Positions 33,192 through 42,516 of a DNA stretch of 64,000 bases are shown here, in pieces. Within the stretch, counting starts at the first letter, position 1. Each line of letters starts with the position of its first letter. The position numbers and the translations under genes are program-made. A model generated the notes under the pieces. That model was given only the letters and a program-made list of their open reading frames with translations, was not told the origin of the DNA and searched no databases. Source of the stretch: Aliishimia sp039978895 (GTDB lineage: Bacteria; Pseudomonadota; Alphaproteobacteria; Rhodobacterales; Rhodobacteraceae); the NCBI GenBank assembly GCA_039978895.1, contig JBDWAL010000013.1, forward strand, positions 166,541-230,540, given 5' to 3'.

Positions 33192-35171
33192 TTACGTCTC
33201 AAGCCCCAACATTCGTTTTTTATCAGCGGCCCATTTCATGATCGTCAAATCAAAGGTTAACGCCATCAACGACACACAGATACCAAGAACGAAATTCTTA
33301 CCCAGATCAGTTCCTGCCAACGTACGTTGCAATTCTTGGCCAAGGTCTTGGGTGCCGATGAAGGCCGCAATGATCACCATGAAAAAGGCGAACATGATAG
33401 CTTGGTTGAAGCCAACCGCCATGGTCGGCAGCGCAAGGGGCAGTTGAACGCTCCATAGCTTTTGCATGCGCGTCGCACCCGACATGTCAGCCGCTTCCGT
33501 CATTTCTGCGGGCACTGTGCGCAAGCCTTCGATCGTGTAGCGTGTCAATGGCACCATGGCAAAGATCAGGATCGAAAAGATCACCGCAATATCCGTGATA
33601 CCAAACAGCATAATCGCCGGGATCAAATAGACAAAGCTCGGGAAGGTTTGCGCGGTGTCGCAAATCAGCAAAACCCGCTTGGACCATTTTTCAGTTCGCG
33701 AGGCGATAATACCGATGGGCAAGCCGATCAGCGCCGCGAGGCTGACGGCGGAAATGACCGAATAAAGGGTAATGATCGCGCGATCCCACCAACCGGACAG
33801 GGCCACAAACGAGAAGAAAATCAAGGCAAACAATGCCTCGCGTCGCCCTGCCAGCGTCAATGCAAACGCAGCGACAAGCATAATAAACGCCGGGGTCGGA
33901 ATCGAGAGCATGAAATTTCGGAACGGGATAAGCACCTGAACATTCAAAAACGCGCGCAAGAAACCCGTCGTTGCTTTGACCCATTCGATGTTCAAGAACC
34001 CTTTGATCAGGTTATCAAGTTCCTTGCCTTGGCTAAAATCCTGACCACGGCCCACTTCACCAAAAAACGGCACGATCAGCGACATCAACGTGAACCCGAC
34101 AAACAGCCCAGCCCCCAGCAACAGCATACTATGGCGTTTCCAAAACGGCGTACCGCGTTCAAAATGTTCCGGTTGCTTTACGACCCATGCCTTGGACATG
34201 CGATCCAACATAACCGCGAGCAAAACAATTGTGACACCAATTTCAAAGGACCGCCCCAATTTGAAGCTGCCCATCATGGCCAACAGTTTTGCCCCAAGTC
34301 CGGGCATACCGATGAACGCAGTCAAAACCACCATCGCAAGACACAGCATGATGACTTGGTTCACACCCACAAGGATCTCTGTGCGGGCCGACGGAATGTA
34401 GACATGGCGCAGCATCTGGCCTTTGGTGCACCCGCTCATCTTTCCGGCTTCGATCACTTCGGGGGAGACTTTCTTAAGGCCAAGCGTCGTCATCAAGATC
34501 ATCGGAGGAATGGCGTAGATGGTCGTCGCAACCGCACCAGCCGTAGGACCAACTTTGAAGAAGATGACAGCAGGCAAAAGATAGGTGAAGAAAGGCAGGG
34601 TTTGCAGAACAGACAGGACCGGCTTGATGACTTTGTCGACCCATGGATATTTCCATGCTGCAACGCCCAGCGACAGGCCGATCACAAACGCAAGCGGCGC
34701 AGCAATGGCCAGCACAGACATCGTCTGCATTGCGATTTTCCACTGACCGATCAGCGCGGTCCACACCATTGTGCCGCCACCAAGAAGGGCCAAGCGCCAC
34801 CCGCCCAAATAATAGCCGATCACCGCCGCAACAGCCGCCACGGCCGTCCAAGGCATAGGGCCGATATTTGGAAATCGCCGTTTGCCAAAAAAGATGTTTG
34901 CCGAGAAGTCTAACAACCACTCAAGCCCCTCGGTGAGGAACCGTGTGAACGCCAGAAGGCCAAGATCGTCCTTCACAAAATTGAAAATCGCATCCAGCCA
35001 GACCGCAAAATTTGGGATGACCGCTTCGGGGAGGCGGTGCAACGACGCAGGCAATGCGCCGAGATATTGGAACACCGTCAAAATGACGGCAATGCCGACC
35101 AATGTCAGGGCAATCTGCGCGCGGCTGAAGCTGCGCACTGCCGCCGGAAGATTGGTCACATCGACGCTCAT
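33192..35171 (-). CDS. tmoW: Quaternary-amine / TMA-oxide ABC importer permease (TmoW-like, double domain)
   Basis: A 659-residue inner-membrane protein with two fused permease domains. Each carries an EAA-type loop (PEVIEAGKMSGCTKGQMLRH near 230 and PAEMTEAADMSGATRMQKLW near 560). Family permeases such as ProW are about half this length. A fused permease matches TmoW of roseobacters, which forms the channel of the TMA-oxide importer in one chain. The start overlaps the ATPase stop (ATGA). It sits at the edge of the TMA island and divergent from mgdABCD. Glycine betaine or choline are alternatives. Confidence 0.75.
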   Translation of the reverse strand: MSVDVTNLPAAVRSFSRAQIALTLVGIAVILTVFQYLGALPASLHRLPEAVIPNFAVWLDAIFNFVKDDLGLLAFTRFLTEGLEWLLDFSANIFFGKRRFPNIGPMPWTAVAAVAAVIGYYLGGWRLALLGGGTMVWTALIGQWKIAMQTMSVLAIAAPLAFVIGLSLGVAAWKYPWVDKVIKPVLSVLQTLPFFTYLLPAVIFFKVGPTAGAVATTIYAIPPMILMTTLGLKKVSPEVIEAGKMSGCTKGQMLRHVYIPSARTEILVGVNQVIMLCLAMVVLTAFIGMPGLGAKLLAMMGSFKLGRSFEIGVTIVLLAVMLDRMSKAWVVKQPEHFERGTPFWKRHSMLLLGAGLFVGFTLMSLIVPFFGEVGRGQDFSQGKELDNLIKGFLNIEWVKATTGFLRAFLNVQVLIPFRNFMLSIPTPAFIMLVAAFALTLAGRREALFALIFFSFVALSGWWDRAIITLYSVISAVSLAALIGLPIGIIASRTEKWSKRVLLICDTAQTFPSFVYLIPAIMLFGITDIAVIFSILIFAMVPLTRYTIEGLRTVPAEMTEAADMSGATRMQKLWSVQLPLALPTMAVGFNQAIMFAFFMVIIAAFIGTQDLGQELQRTLAGTDLGKNFVLGICVSLMALTFDLTIMKWAADKKRMLGLET

Positions 35172-36190
35172 GTTTCTGCACCAAGCAGGATATCCAAAGC
35201 GTCTTTGCGCGGCATTGCCCCGATCAGTGTTTCGCCCTGTTTGACGGGGATCATATCGCGCGCGTCATTGACCAACATGCGGGCCATGTCGTGCACAGTG
35301 GTCGCCGCGTCGATAGGCGTTCCCTCTCCGCTGGCGCCCGTTTGGGCCAGAACACCCGCGTGGACAACGCGCGCCTTGTCGATGTCTTCGGTAAATTTAC
35401 GCACGTATTCCGTTGCCGGGTGTAGGACGATCTGATCGGGCGTATCGCATTGCTCAACCGCGCCGTCTTTCATGATCGCAATGCGATCTGCCAGCCTGAG
35501 GGCTTCGTCAAAGTCATGCGTGATAAAAACAATCGTCTTGTTCAGCATCTGTTGAAGACGCAGAAATTCATCCTGCATTTCTTTGCGGATCAATGGATCA
35601 AGCGCGCTGAACGGTTCATCCAAAAACCAGATATCCGGCTCAATTGCGAGGCTGCGCGCGATGCCAACACGCTGCTGCTGGCCCCCAGAGAGTTCGCGTG
35701 GGAAGTAATCTTCGCGCCCTTCAAGGCCGACAAGTTTAACCACCTCAAGCGCGCGTTCGCGCCGCGTGTGTTTGTCTTGTCCGCGCATTTCTAAAGGGAA
35801 AGCGACATTTTCCAGAACACTGCGGTGCGGCAACAGTCCAAACGACTGGAACACCATGCCCATTTTTGAGCGCCGCAATTCAATCAGGTCCTTTTCGGAC
35901 AGGGACATGATATCCTGCCCCTCAACCGAGATGGTCCCGCCGGTGATCTCATGCAACCGCGAAAAACAACGCACCAAAGTCGATTTACCTGAGCCAGACA
36001 GGCCCATAATCACCAGCATTTCACCTTTGTGAACATCGATCGACACGTCTTTGACGCCTGCGATGTATCCTGCTGCGCGGATTTCATCAAAGCTCATGCC
36101 TGCGGGCATTCCGCTCAAAAAGCCTTTGGGATCGGGTCCGAAAACCTTCCACACATTTTTACACGAAATGACGGGGCTATCGGTAGACAT
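35168..36190 (-). CDS. tmoV: Quaternary-amine / TMA-oxide ABC importer ATPase (TmoV-like)
   Basis: A 340-residue ProV/OpuAA-type ATPase. The long N-terminal loop before the core (GFLSGMPAGMSFDEIRAAGY) is typical of betaine transporters. It has Walker A GLSGSGKSTLVRCF, Q-loop VFQSFGLLPHRSVL, signature ELSGGQQQRVGIARSLA and Walker B WFLDEPFSALD. The C-terminus (about 270-340) resembles a CBS-like osmosensing tail. It energises the TmoW-like permease encoded by the overlapping downstream gene, and follows the binding-protein gene after a small hairpin. Confidence 0.82.
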   Translation of the reverse strand: MSTDSPVISCKNVWKVFGPDPKGFLSGMPAGMSFDEIRAAGYIAGVKDVSIDVHKGEMLVIMGLSGSGKSTLVRCFSRLHEITGGTISVEGQDIMSLSEKDLIELRRSKMGMVFQSFGLLPHRSVLENVAFPLEMRGQDKHTRRERALEVVKLVGLEGREDYFPRELSGGQQQRVGIARSLAIEPDIWFLDEPFSALDPLIRKEMQDEFLRLQQMLNKTIVFITHDFDEALRLADRIAIMKDGAVEQCDTPDQIVLHPATEYVRKFTEDIDKARVVHAGVLAQTGASGEGTPIDAATTVHDMARMLVNDARDMIPVKQGETLIGAMPRKDALDILLGAET

Positions 36191-36214
36191 GGCAATCCTT
36201 ACAGGTAGGTGTCC

Positions 36215-36234
36215 CCGCCCGGTGGACCGGACGG
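36215..36234 (-). terminator. Hairpin between tmoX and tmoV
   Basis: On the minus strand CCG-T-CCGGT pairs with ACCGG-G-CGG (nine pairs including one wobble, tight loop), between the binding-protein stop and the ATPase start. A likely mRNA-stability or attenuation element of the same kind as the hairpins at 13998 and 30151. Confidence 0.5.
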
Positions 36235-36262
36235 AGATCAGTCAACATCAGGTGTAGGTGGC

Positions 36263-37204
36263 TTAGTTCAGCCAGCTTTCCCACACGTCCTTGTTGTCTT
36301 CGAGCCACGCTTCCGCGGCTTCTTCTGGCTCCATCTCATCGATGTCGACGAGCTTAGCCATTTCGGCGATCTGTGGGTTGGTAAAGCTGACTTTTTCAAG
36401 CACAGCGTAGGCACTTGGCCACTTGGCTTCCATACCTTCCCACGCAGCTTTCTTCAGATAGCCCGTCGCAGGGTTGCCGCAGTCATAAAGAGCATCCGGG
36501 TTCGGACCAACAGCTGGGTCTTTGTCACAGCCATCCACCCACGCGGGGAACTCAACGAATTCACCGGGCCAAACGGCTTCAGCAAAGTTCGGCGTCCAGT
36601 TGAACACAACGACAGGACGCTTGTCCGCTTCGGCGGCACCGATTTCAGCCCACAACGCAGCTGCAGAACCCGCGTTCACTACGACGAAATCCATACCCAA
36701 CGCTGCAACGCGTTCCTGACCATGCTTCAGCCAGTCGACTGGCCCATCAAGATAGCGACCTTTGTCGCCAGTTTCAGCCGTTGAGAAGATCGCCGCGCAA
36801 TCATTCAGGGCCTCCCAGCTTGGCAGACCCGGGCATGCCTCTTTGGTCCACATCGGATACCACCAGTCTTCGCGTGTGACTGCGTTGTGATCACCAACGT
36901 CAACAATGCCACCCTTTTCCAATGCCGTGCGGAAGGAGGCCCCAAAGGCACCTTCCCAGACTTCCAGTTCAAGCGTCACGTCGCCGAGACGGACTGACTC
37001 GTAAACCGCTTGGCTGTCTGTTGTGACGTATTCAACGGCGTTACCATTTTGCTCAAGCATTTGCCCAACAACGTTGGACATCACGATCTGGCTGGACCAG
37101 TTGTGGATTGGAATAACAATTGGATCACCGCTGTCTGCGGCGAAGGCACTTAGCGGCGCAAGGCTTAGAACCCCGGCAGTCAAAGCTGTTGTAAACTTGT
37201 TCAT
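36263..37204 (-). CDS. tmoX: TMA-oxide / betaine-binding periplasmic protein (TmoX-like)
   Basis: A 313-residue ProX/OpuAC-type binding protein with Sec signal MNKFTTALTAGVLSLAPLSA (cut after AFA). Start at 37204 follows AGGGAG. The mature chain offers several tryptophans in conserved places (IHNWSSQIV; LEVWEGAFG; EDWWYPMW; VVFNWTPNF), as needed for a cation-pi aromatic box around a trimethylammonium head; TmoX is known to use four Trp. Location beside mgd and in the same island as tmm/tdm favours TMA oxide over betaine. It is divergent from mgdA across a 268-base control region with a candidate shared motif. Confidence 0.75.
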   Translation of the reverse strand: MNKFTTALTAGVLSLAPLSAFAADSGDPIVIPIHNWSSQIVMSNVVGQMLEQNGNAVEYVTTDSQAVYESVRLGDVTLELEVWEGAFGASFRTALEKGGIVDVGDHNAVTREDWWYPMWTKEACPGLPSWEALNDCAAIFSTAETGDKGRYLDGPVDWLKHGQERVAALGMDFVVVNAGSAAALWAEIGAAEADKRPVVVFNWTPNFAEAVWPGEFVEFPAWVDGCDKDPAVGPNPDALYDCGNPATGYLKKAAWEGMEAKWPSAYAVLEKVSFTNPQIAEMAKLVDIDEMEPEEAAEAWLEDNKDVWESWLN

Positions 37205-37346
37205 TTTTATCTCCCTATTTTTGTGCCCCGTGTGGAGCACAACACCGTCAGGCTTTGATTGACGGCCCTTAAAAACGACGCCGGGCGATTCTGTGCGCCA
37301 CTGTATGCATCTGCAGTTACTTTCGCAGGATATTCCTGCCAATCAA

Positions 37347-37365
37347 GTTTTTTTCTTGCCAGTAA
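37347..37365 (+). promoter_or_regulatory. Island motif copy upstream of mgdA / tmoX
   Basis: GTTTTTTTCTTGCCAGTAA: T-tract then CTTGCCAG, a copy of the T-tract/CCTGnCAGG-like motif found upstream of other operons in the island. Just before it, GCAGGA-TAT-TCCTGC (37325-37339) is a separate 6-bp palindrome with the same CCTG core. Confidence 0.5.
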
Positions 37366-37472
37366 CAGAAAAACGATCATCACTAAGGTGTCGCAAATGG
37401 AACCACCTGCGTCTGATCTCGAACTTCACAACGGTTTGCACATAGGCAAAATAGGTAAAAAGGGGTCGCCGC

Positions 37473-38723
37473 ATGCGCTATTCGGGTTTTAAAGTCATCA
37501 AAGAGGCACTGACGGGCCATAAAGGCTGGACACCGGCATGGCGTGATCCTGAGCCGCAGAGTCACTATGACTATATTATCATTGGCGGCGGTGGTCATGG
37601 ACTGGCCACGGCGTACTACCTTGCGAAAGAATACCAGCAGAAACGCATTGCGGTGATCGAAAAGGGCTGGATCGGCGGCGGCAATGTCGGGCGCAACACA
37701 ACGATCATCCGCTCAAACTACTTGCTGGATGGAAACGAACCTTTCTATGAATTTTCGCTCAAACTCTGGGAGGGGCTAGAGCAGGATCTGAACTATAATG
37801 CGATGGTGTCGCAACGCGGGATTTTGAACCTGATCCATTCAGACGCGCAGCGCGACGCCTTCATCCGGCGCGGCAATGCTATGATCTTAAACGGCGCGGA
37901 TGCGCAGATGCTGACAACCGAGCAGATCAAGGATCGCTATCCGTTCCTGAACACAGATGACGCGCGGTTCCCGATCAAGGGCGGTCTTGCGCAACATCGC
38001 GGCGGCACTGTGCGCCATGACGCGGTTGCATGGGGGTATGCGCGCGGCGCGGACAGTCGCGGCGTCGATATCATCCAGAACTGCGAGGTGACGGGCTTTC
38101 GGATTGAAAATGGCAAATGCCTTGGCGTTGAAACTTCGCGCGGGTTTATTGGCGGCACCAAAGTCGGATGTGCGGTTGCGGGATCGTCCGGGCGTCTGAT
38201 GGCCAAGGCCGATATGCGTCTGCCTATCGAAAGTCATGTGCTGCAGGCCTTTGTTTCTGAGGGTCTAAAACCTGTTCTGCCGGGCGTTGTCACATTCGGC
38301 GCGGGCCACTTTTACGTCAGCCAATCCGACAAGGGGGGCCTTGTTTTTGGCGGCGATATCGACGGCTACAACTCATATGCGCAACGCGGCAACTTGCCCA
38401 CGGTTGAGGACGTCTGCGAAGGCGGGATGGCCATCTTCCCCGCCCTTGGTCGCGCGCGGCTTCTGCGCATGTGGGGGGGCATCATGGACATGTCGATGGA
38501 CGGCTCACCGATCATCGACCGCACCCATATCGACGGCCTCTATTTCAATGGCGGCTGGTGTTACGGCGGGTTCAAGGCAACACCGGCAAGCGGGTTCTGT
38601 TTTGCGCATTTGCTCACCAATGACACCCCGCACGCCACCGCCACAGCTTACCGGTTCGACCGCTTCCAAAAGGGGTTGATGATCGACGAAAAAGGCATGG
38701 GCAACCAGCCAAACCTGCACTGA
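37473..38723 (+). CDS. mgdA: N-methylglutamate dehydrogenase subunit MgdA (SoxB-like)
   Basis: A 416-residue FAD/FMN amine oxidase related to the beta subunit of heterotetrameric sarcosine oxidase. FAD site YDYIIIGGGGHGLATAYYLA (about 32-51), then GWIGGGNVGRNTTIIRSNYL. GGTVRHDAVAWGYARG contains the His that carries the covalent FMN in SoxB. It oxidises the N-methyl C-N bond of N-methylglutamate. The first gene of a four-gene set in the order B-D-A-G of sarcosine oxidases. The presence of MgsABC and GmaS nearby makes N-methylglutamate, not sarcosine, the likely substrate. Confidence 0.82.
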   Translation: MRYSGFKVIKEALTGHKGWTPAWRDPEPQSHYDYIIIGGGGHGLATAYYLAKEYQQKRIAVIEKGWIGGGNVGRNTTIIRSNYLLDGNEPFYEFSLKLWEGLEQDLNYNAMVSQRGILNLIHSDAQRDAFIRRGNAMILNGADAQMLTTEQIKDRYPFLNTDDARFPIKGGLAQHRGGTVRHDAVAWGYARGADSRGVDIIQNCEVTGFRIENGKCLGVETSRGFIGGTKVGCAVAGSSGRLMAKADMRLPIESHVLQAFVSEGLKPVLPGVVTFGAGHFYVSQSDKGGLVFGGDIDGYNSYAQRGNLPTVEDVCEGGMAIFPALGRARLLRMWGGIMDMSMDGSPIIDRTHIDGLYFNGGWCYGGFKATPASGFCFAHLLTNDTPHATATAYRFDRFQKGLMIDEKGMGNQPNLH

Positions 38724-38736
38724 GAGGGCACGAACA

Positions 38737-39024
38737 ATGATTATCGAACATCCTCTCTTGGGGCCTCGGGACGCCGCAGAGTTCACATATATGGGCGACG
38801 CCGCACTGATCGACCGCCCCGATTGGCAGTCTCAGACAGCGGCGCAAGACTTTTATGAATACGGGTATCTGCGCGACAATCCTGCTGGATGGCACAAAGA
38901 ATTGTGGTTTCACGAAGCCGGGGACCGGTCTTGGTTGGTTGTCACGCGCAACACAGTCACCCACGAGATTTCCACCGTTGAGCTGGCCCGAGACGTGGCG
39001 CGCGCACGGGGGCGCAGCAAATGA
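38737..39024 (+). CDS. mgdB: N-methylglutamate dehydrogenase small subunit MgdB (SoxD-like, no zinc site)
   Basis: A 95-residue protein at the SoxD position. Conserved SoxD landmarks remain (GPRD, EFTYMGDAA, DNPAGWHKELWFHEAG, NTVTH). However, the zinc ligands do not: the CPxCG of SoxD is HPLLG, and the later Cys in the HxxGC segment is Asp (HEAGDRSW). So it probably folds without zinc and acts as a structural subunit of the complex. It lies 13 bases after mgdA and overlaps mgdC by ATGA. Confidence 0.8.
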   Translation: MIIEHPLLGPRDAAEFTYMGDAALIDRPDWQSQTAAQDFYEYGYLRDNPAGWHKELWFHEAGDRSWLVVTRNTVTHEISTVELARDVARARGRSK

Positions 39025-41960
39025 CCCAACACAACAGGTTTTCAAAGGGCGGACAGATCGACCGCACCACACCGCAGCAATTTGTCTTTGATGGCAAAAG
39101 CTACGAAGGATACGCGGGCGACACGCTTGCTTCGGCGTTGCTGGCCAATGGTGTGCGCCTTATGGGGCGGTCGTTCAAATATCATCGCCCCCGCGGCGTT
39201 CTGACTGCCGGGTCCGAAGAGCCCAACGCCTTGGTAGAGCTGCGCGAAGGCAACCGCCAAGAACCGAACACCCGCGCCACCACGGCCGAACTTTATGATG
39301 GGTTAACAGCCAAAAGCCAAAATCGGCTCGGCTCGTTGCGCTTTGATCTGTTGGCCATCAATGATCGTTTGTCGAATTTTTTTACCGCCGGGTTCTACTA
39401 CAAGACATTCATGTGGCCCGCTGCGTTCTGGGAAAAGCTGTACGAGCCCATCATTCGTCACGCTGCGGGCCTTGGGTCTTTGTCGCTTAAGGATGATCCT
39501 GACGTCTATGACAAAGGGTTCTTGCATTGTGACCTGCTGATCATCGGGGCCGGTCCGGCTGGGTTGGCCGCGGCACTCACGGCGGGACGGGCGGGCGCGG
39601 ATGTGATCATCGCCGACGAAGATTTCCGCATGGGCGGGCGGCTGAACAGCGAAACGTTTGTCCTTGGCGATGACAGTGGTGCCGACTGGGCGGCTGCGAG
39701 CGTTGGCGAACTCCAAAACCTGCCAAATGTGCGCGTGATGCCACGCACAACGATCATTGGCGCATTTGACCATGGCATTTACGGCGCGGTTGAGCGCATC
39801 AGCGATCACCTCAAGACGCCTGAAGCGGGCAAGCCGCGTCAGATTCTGTGGCGTATTTATTCGCAGCGCACCATCCTTGCCGCAGGCGCAACCGAACGGC
39901 CCATTGCATTTGAAAACAACGACCGTCCCGGTATCATGCTGGCCTCAGCGCTGAGGACATATGCCAACCGATTTTCTGTGACCGCAGACAAGCGTGTTGC
40001 GATCTTTACCAACAATGATGACGGACACCGTACCGCGCGTGACCTGCATGCTAAGGGCGTCAAAATCGCCGCCGTCGTGGATATCCGCCCGGATATCCCG
40101 CGCAGCACGGATTACGAAGTGCTGCAAGGTGAAGTGATCGACACCAAGGGGCGGCTTGGCCTGACCTTTGTTGACGTGCAATTGGCGGATGGATCGACGC
40201 GCGTGTTGGACTGTGGCGCATTGGGCGTGTCAGGCGGATGGAACCCGAATGTGCATATGACATGTCACCAACGGGGCCGACCTCAATGGAACGACACTCT
40301 GGCGGCCTTTGTTCCCGGCGCAGACCTGCCGCAGGGCATGACAGTCGCCGGGGCCGCAAAAGGCGATCTCTCTACGGCGGGCGCGCTGGAAGGCGGGCGC
40401 GCGGCGGCTTTGGCTACTTTGGATCTCAAGACAACAAACGTTGACCTGCCTGTCGCAGAAGACGCACCGATCGCGCTGAAACCCTTCTGGTATGTTGAGG
40501 GGTGTTCGCGCGCATGGCTGGACCCGCAAAACGACGTGACCGTCAAAGACGTAAAACTGAGCCACCAAGAGGGTTTCCGATCTGTGGAACACCTGAAACG
40601 TTACACCACCCTTGGTATGGCCACGGATCAGGGCAAGACTTCGAACATGGGCGGCCTTGCGATCATGGCCGAACTGGCGGGCAAATCCATCCCTGACGTG
40701 GGCACGACGATCTTCCGCCCGCCGTACACCCCGACGGCGATTGGCGCCTTTGGCGGACGGCATCGCGGGCAGGACTTTCACCCCAAACGCCTGACGCCCA
40801 GCCACCAATGGGCCACAGAACAAGGGGCGGTCTTTGTCGAGGTTGGCAATTGGCTGCGCGCGCAGTGGTTCCCCCGCGACGGCGAAACCACGTGGCGCGA
40901 AAGCGTGGACCGAGAGGTTTTGGCAACCCGCGCGTCTGTCGGCGTGTGTGACGTCACCACCTTGGGCAAAGTCGATGTGCAGGGCACAGATGCGGCGGAC
41001 TTCTTGAACAAGATCTATTGCAACGGGTTCGCAAAATTGGCCGTCGGCAAGACCCGCTATGGGTTGATGCTGCGCGAAGACGGTATCGCGATGGACGACG
41101 GGACCGCCGCACGACTGGCCGAGGACCACTTCGTCGTCACAACAACCACTGCCAACGCCCTGCCCGTCTATCGGCATATGGAATTCGTGCGCCAATGCCT
41201 GTTCCCGGATATGGACGTACAGCTCATTTCCACCACCGAAGCCTGGGCGCAATACGCCGTGGCAGGTCCAAACAGCCGAAGCGTTCTGGAAAAGATTGTC
41301 GATCAGGACATTTCCAATGACGCGTTTCCCTTCATGGCCTGTGCCAACATCACGGTATGTGGCGGTTTGCGCGCGCGTCTGTTCCGTATTTCATTCAGCG
41401 GCGAACTGGCCTTTGAGATCGCAGTGCCAACGGCCTACGGCGATGCATTGATGCGCCGGATCATGGACGTCGGGGCGGAACATGACATCACACCTTACGG
41501 GACCGAAGCCCTTGGCGTGATGCGGATCGAAAAAGGCCATGCGGCGGGCAACGAACTCAATGGCACCACGACGGCGCAAAACCTTGGTATGGGCCGTATG
41601 GTATCCAAAAAGAAAGACAGCATTGGTTCCATCCTTTCTGAGCGTGAAGGGCTGAACATGGCTGATGATCTGCGCCAGATCGGGATCAAACCTGTTGATC
41701 CAGACGCCTTAGTTCCCGCTGGTGCACATCTGATGAAAATGGACGGTCCGGTCGACGCGGCCCACGATCAAGGCTATGTGACGTCCGCGTGCTATTCGCC
41801 CAATCTTGGTCATGCGATCGCACTTGGCTTCCTCAAAAACGGGTCCGAACGCTTGGGGGAGCGGATGCGTCTTGTTAGTCCACTGACGCAGATCGAAACC
41901 GAAGTCGAAATCGTCAGCGCTCACTTTATTGATCCCGAGGGAGGACGTCTTCGTGCATGA
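39021..41960 (+). CDS. mgdC: N-methylglutamate dehydrogenase large subunit MgdC (SoxA-like)
   Basis: A 979-residue fusion like sarcosine oxidase alpha. It has an N-terminal ferredoxin-like fold (about 20-110; YEGYAGDTLASALLANGVRL), a Rossmann NAD/FAD domain (about 165-480; LIIGAGPAGLAAALTAGRAG), a short C-rich stretch and a C-terminal GcvT-like folate domain (about 600-979; VGVCDVTTLGKVDVQGTDAA, EIAVPTAYGDALMRRIMDVG, GHAAGNELNGTTTAQNLGMG). The folate domain takes the released methyl carbon onto THF as methylene-THF, so free formaldehyde is avoided. It is the largest gene of the operon and its stop overlaps the GTG of mgdD. Confidence 0.83.
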   Translation: MTQHNRFSKGGQIDRTTPQQFVFDGKSYEGYAGDTLASALLANGVRLMGRSFKYHRPRGVLTAGSEEPNALVELREGNRQEPNTRATTAELYDGLTAKSQNRLGSLRFDLLAINDRLSNFFTAGFYYKTFMWPAAFWEKLYEPIIRHAAGLGSLSLKDDPDVYDKGFLHCDLLIIGAGPAGLAAALTAGRAGADVIIADEDFRMGGRLNSETFVLGDDSGADWAAASVGELQNLPNVRVMPRTTIIGAFDHGIYGAVERISDHLKTPEAGKPRQILWRIYSQRTILAAGATERPIAFENNDRPGIMLASALRTYANRFSVTADKRVAIFTNNDDGHRTARDLHAKGVKIAAVVDIRPDIPRSTDYEVLQGEVIDTKGRLGLTFVDVQLADGSTRVLDCGALGVSGGWNPNVHMTCHQRGRPQWNDTLAAFVPGADLPQGMTVAGAAKGDLSTAGALEGGRAAALATLDLKTTNVDLPVAEDAPIALKPFWYVEGCSRAWLDPQNDVTVKDVKLSHQEGFRSVEHLKRYTTLGMATDQGKTSNMGGLAIMAELAGKSIPDVGTTIFRPPYTPTAIGAFGGRHRGQDFHPKRLTPSHQWATEQGAVFVEVGNWLRAQWFPRDGETTWRESVDREVLATRASVGVCDVTTLGKVDVQGTDAADFLNKIYCNGFAKLAVGKTRYGLMLREDGIAMDDGTAARLAEDHFVVTTTTANALPVYRHMEFVRQCLFPDMDVQLISTTEAWAQYAVAGPNSRSVLEKIVDQDISNDAFPFMACANITVCGGLRARLFRISFSGELAFEIAVPTAYGDALMRRIMDVGAEHDITPYGTEALGVMRIEKGHAAGNELNGTTTAQNLGMGRMVSKKKDSIGSILSEREGLNMADDLRQIGIKPVDPDALVPAGAHLMKMDGPVDAAHDQGYVTSACYSPNLGHAIALGFLKNGSERLGERMRLVSPLTQIETEVEIVSAHFIDPEGGRLRA

Positions 41961-42516
41961 TCTTCAACCCATCACGGCCCTTGGCCGGACCGAACCCTGC
42001 GTGGACACATTCGCGCATATCACAATTTCAGAAAACGATGGACTGGATTTGGCCTCGGTCGCGGCGCGTTTGGGGTTTGAAGACAAATGCCAAAGCACCC
42101 TTCAATCCCTGTTGGGCGCAGTGCCCGGCCCCGGCAAGGCGATCTTGCATGATCCCGAAGCCGGGTTTTGGATGGGCCCAGACCAGTGGATGATCGACGC
42201 GCCAAAAGACACGCATCCCTTGCTGGCAGACGTCCTGAAAACGCGGTTTGGCGAGACTGCATCAATCACCGAACAATCGGGCGCATGGGTGTGTTTTGAT
42301 TTAAGAGGCCCGGGGATGCAGGATGTTTGCGAAAGACTATGCGCCGCGCCGATCCGCAAGATGCAGGCCGGGGATGCACAGCGCACCGTGATCCATCAAT
42401 TGGGGTGTTTCGTGATCCGCCGCGCAGATGAAGACCACTTGCGCATCCTTGGCCCACGCGCCTCAGCGGGCACTTTGCACCATGCGCTGGTCACAGCGGC
42501 ACAGTCTACGGCCTAG
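41953..42516 (+). CDS. mgdD: N-methylglutamate dehydrogenase subunit MgdD (SoxG-like)
   Basis: A 187-residue protein like sarcosine oxidase gamma, a truncated GcvT-type fold (SLLGAVPGPGKAILHDPEAG; WMGPDQWMIDAP; CFDLRGPGMQDVCERLCAA). The GTG at 41953 is preferred: GAGGGAGG lies 8 bases upstream and it overlaps the mgdC stop. The ATG at 41929 has no ribosome-binding site and would extend into mgdC. The gene overlaps the convergent AraC gene by 11 bases. It probably shapes the folate site between subunits. Confidence 0.8.
   Translation: MHDLQPITALGRTEPCVDTFAHITISENDGLDLASVAARLGFEDKCQSTLQSLLGAVPGPGKAILHDPEAGFWMGPDQWMIDAPKDTHPLLADVLKTRFGETASITEQSGAWVCFDLRGPGMQDVCERLCAAPIRKMQAGDAQRTVIHQLGCFVIRRADEDHLRILGPRASAGTLHHALVTAAQSTA

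Noticed and set aside
37473..42516. Sarcosine oxidase soxBDAG
   Set aside because: The layout is the same, but MgsABC and GmaS nearby and the missing zinc site in the small subunit favour N-methylglutamate dehydrogenase. Sarcosine activity is not excluded.
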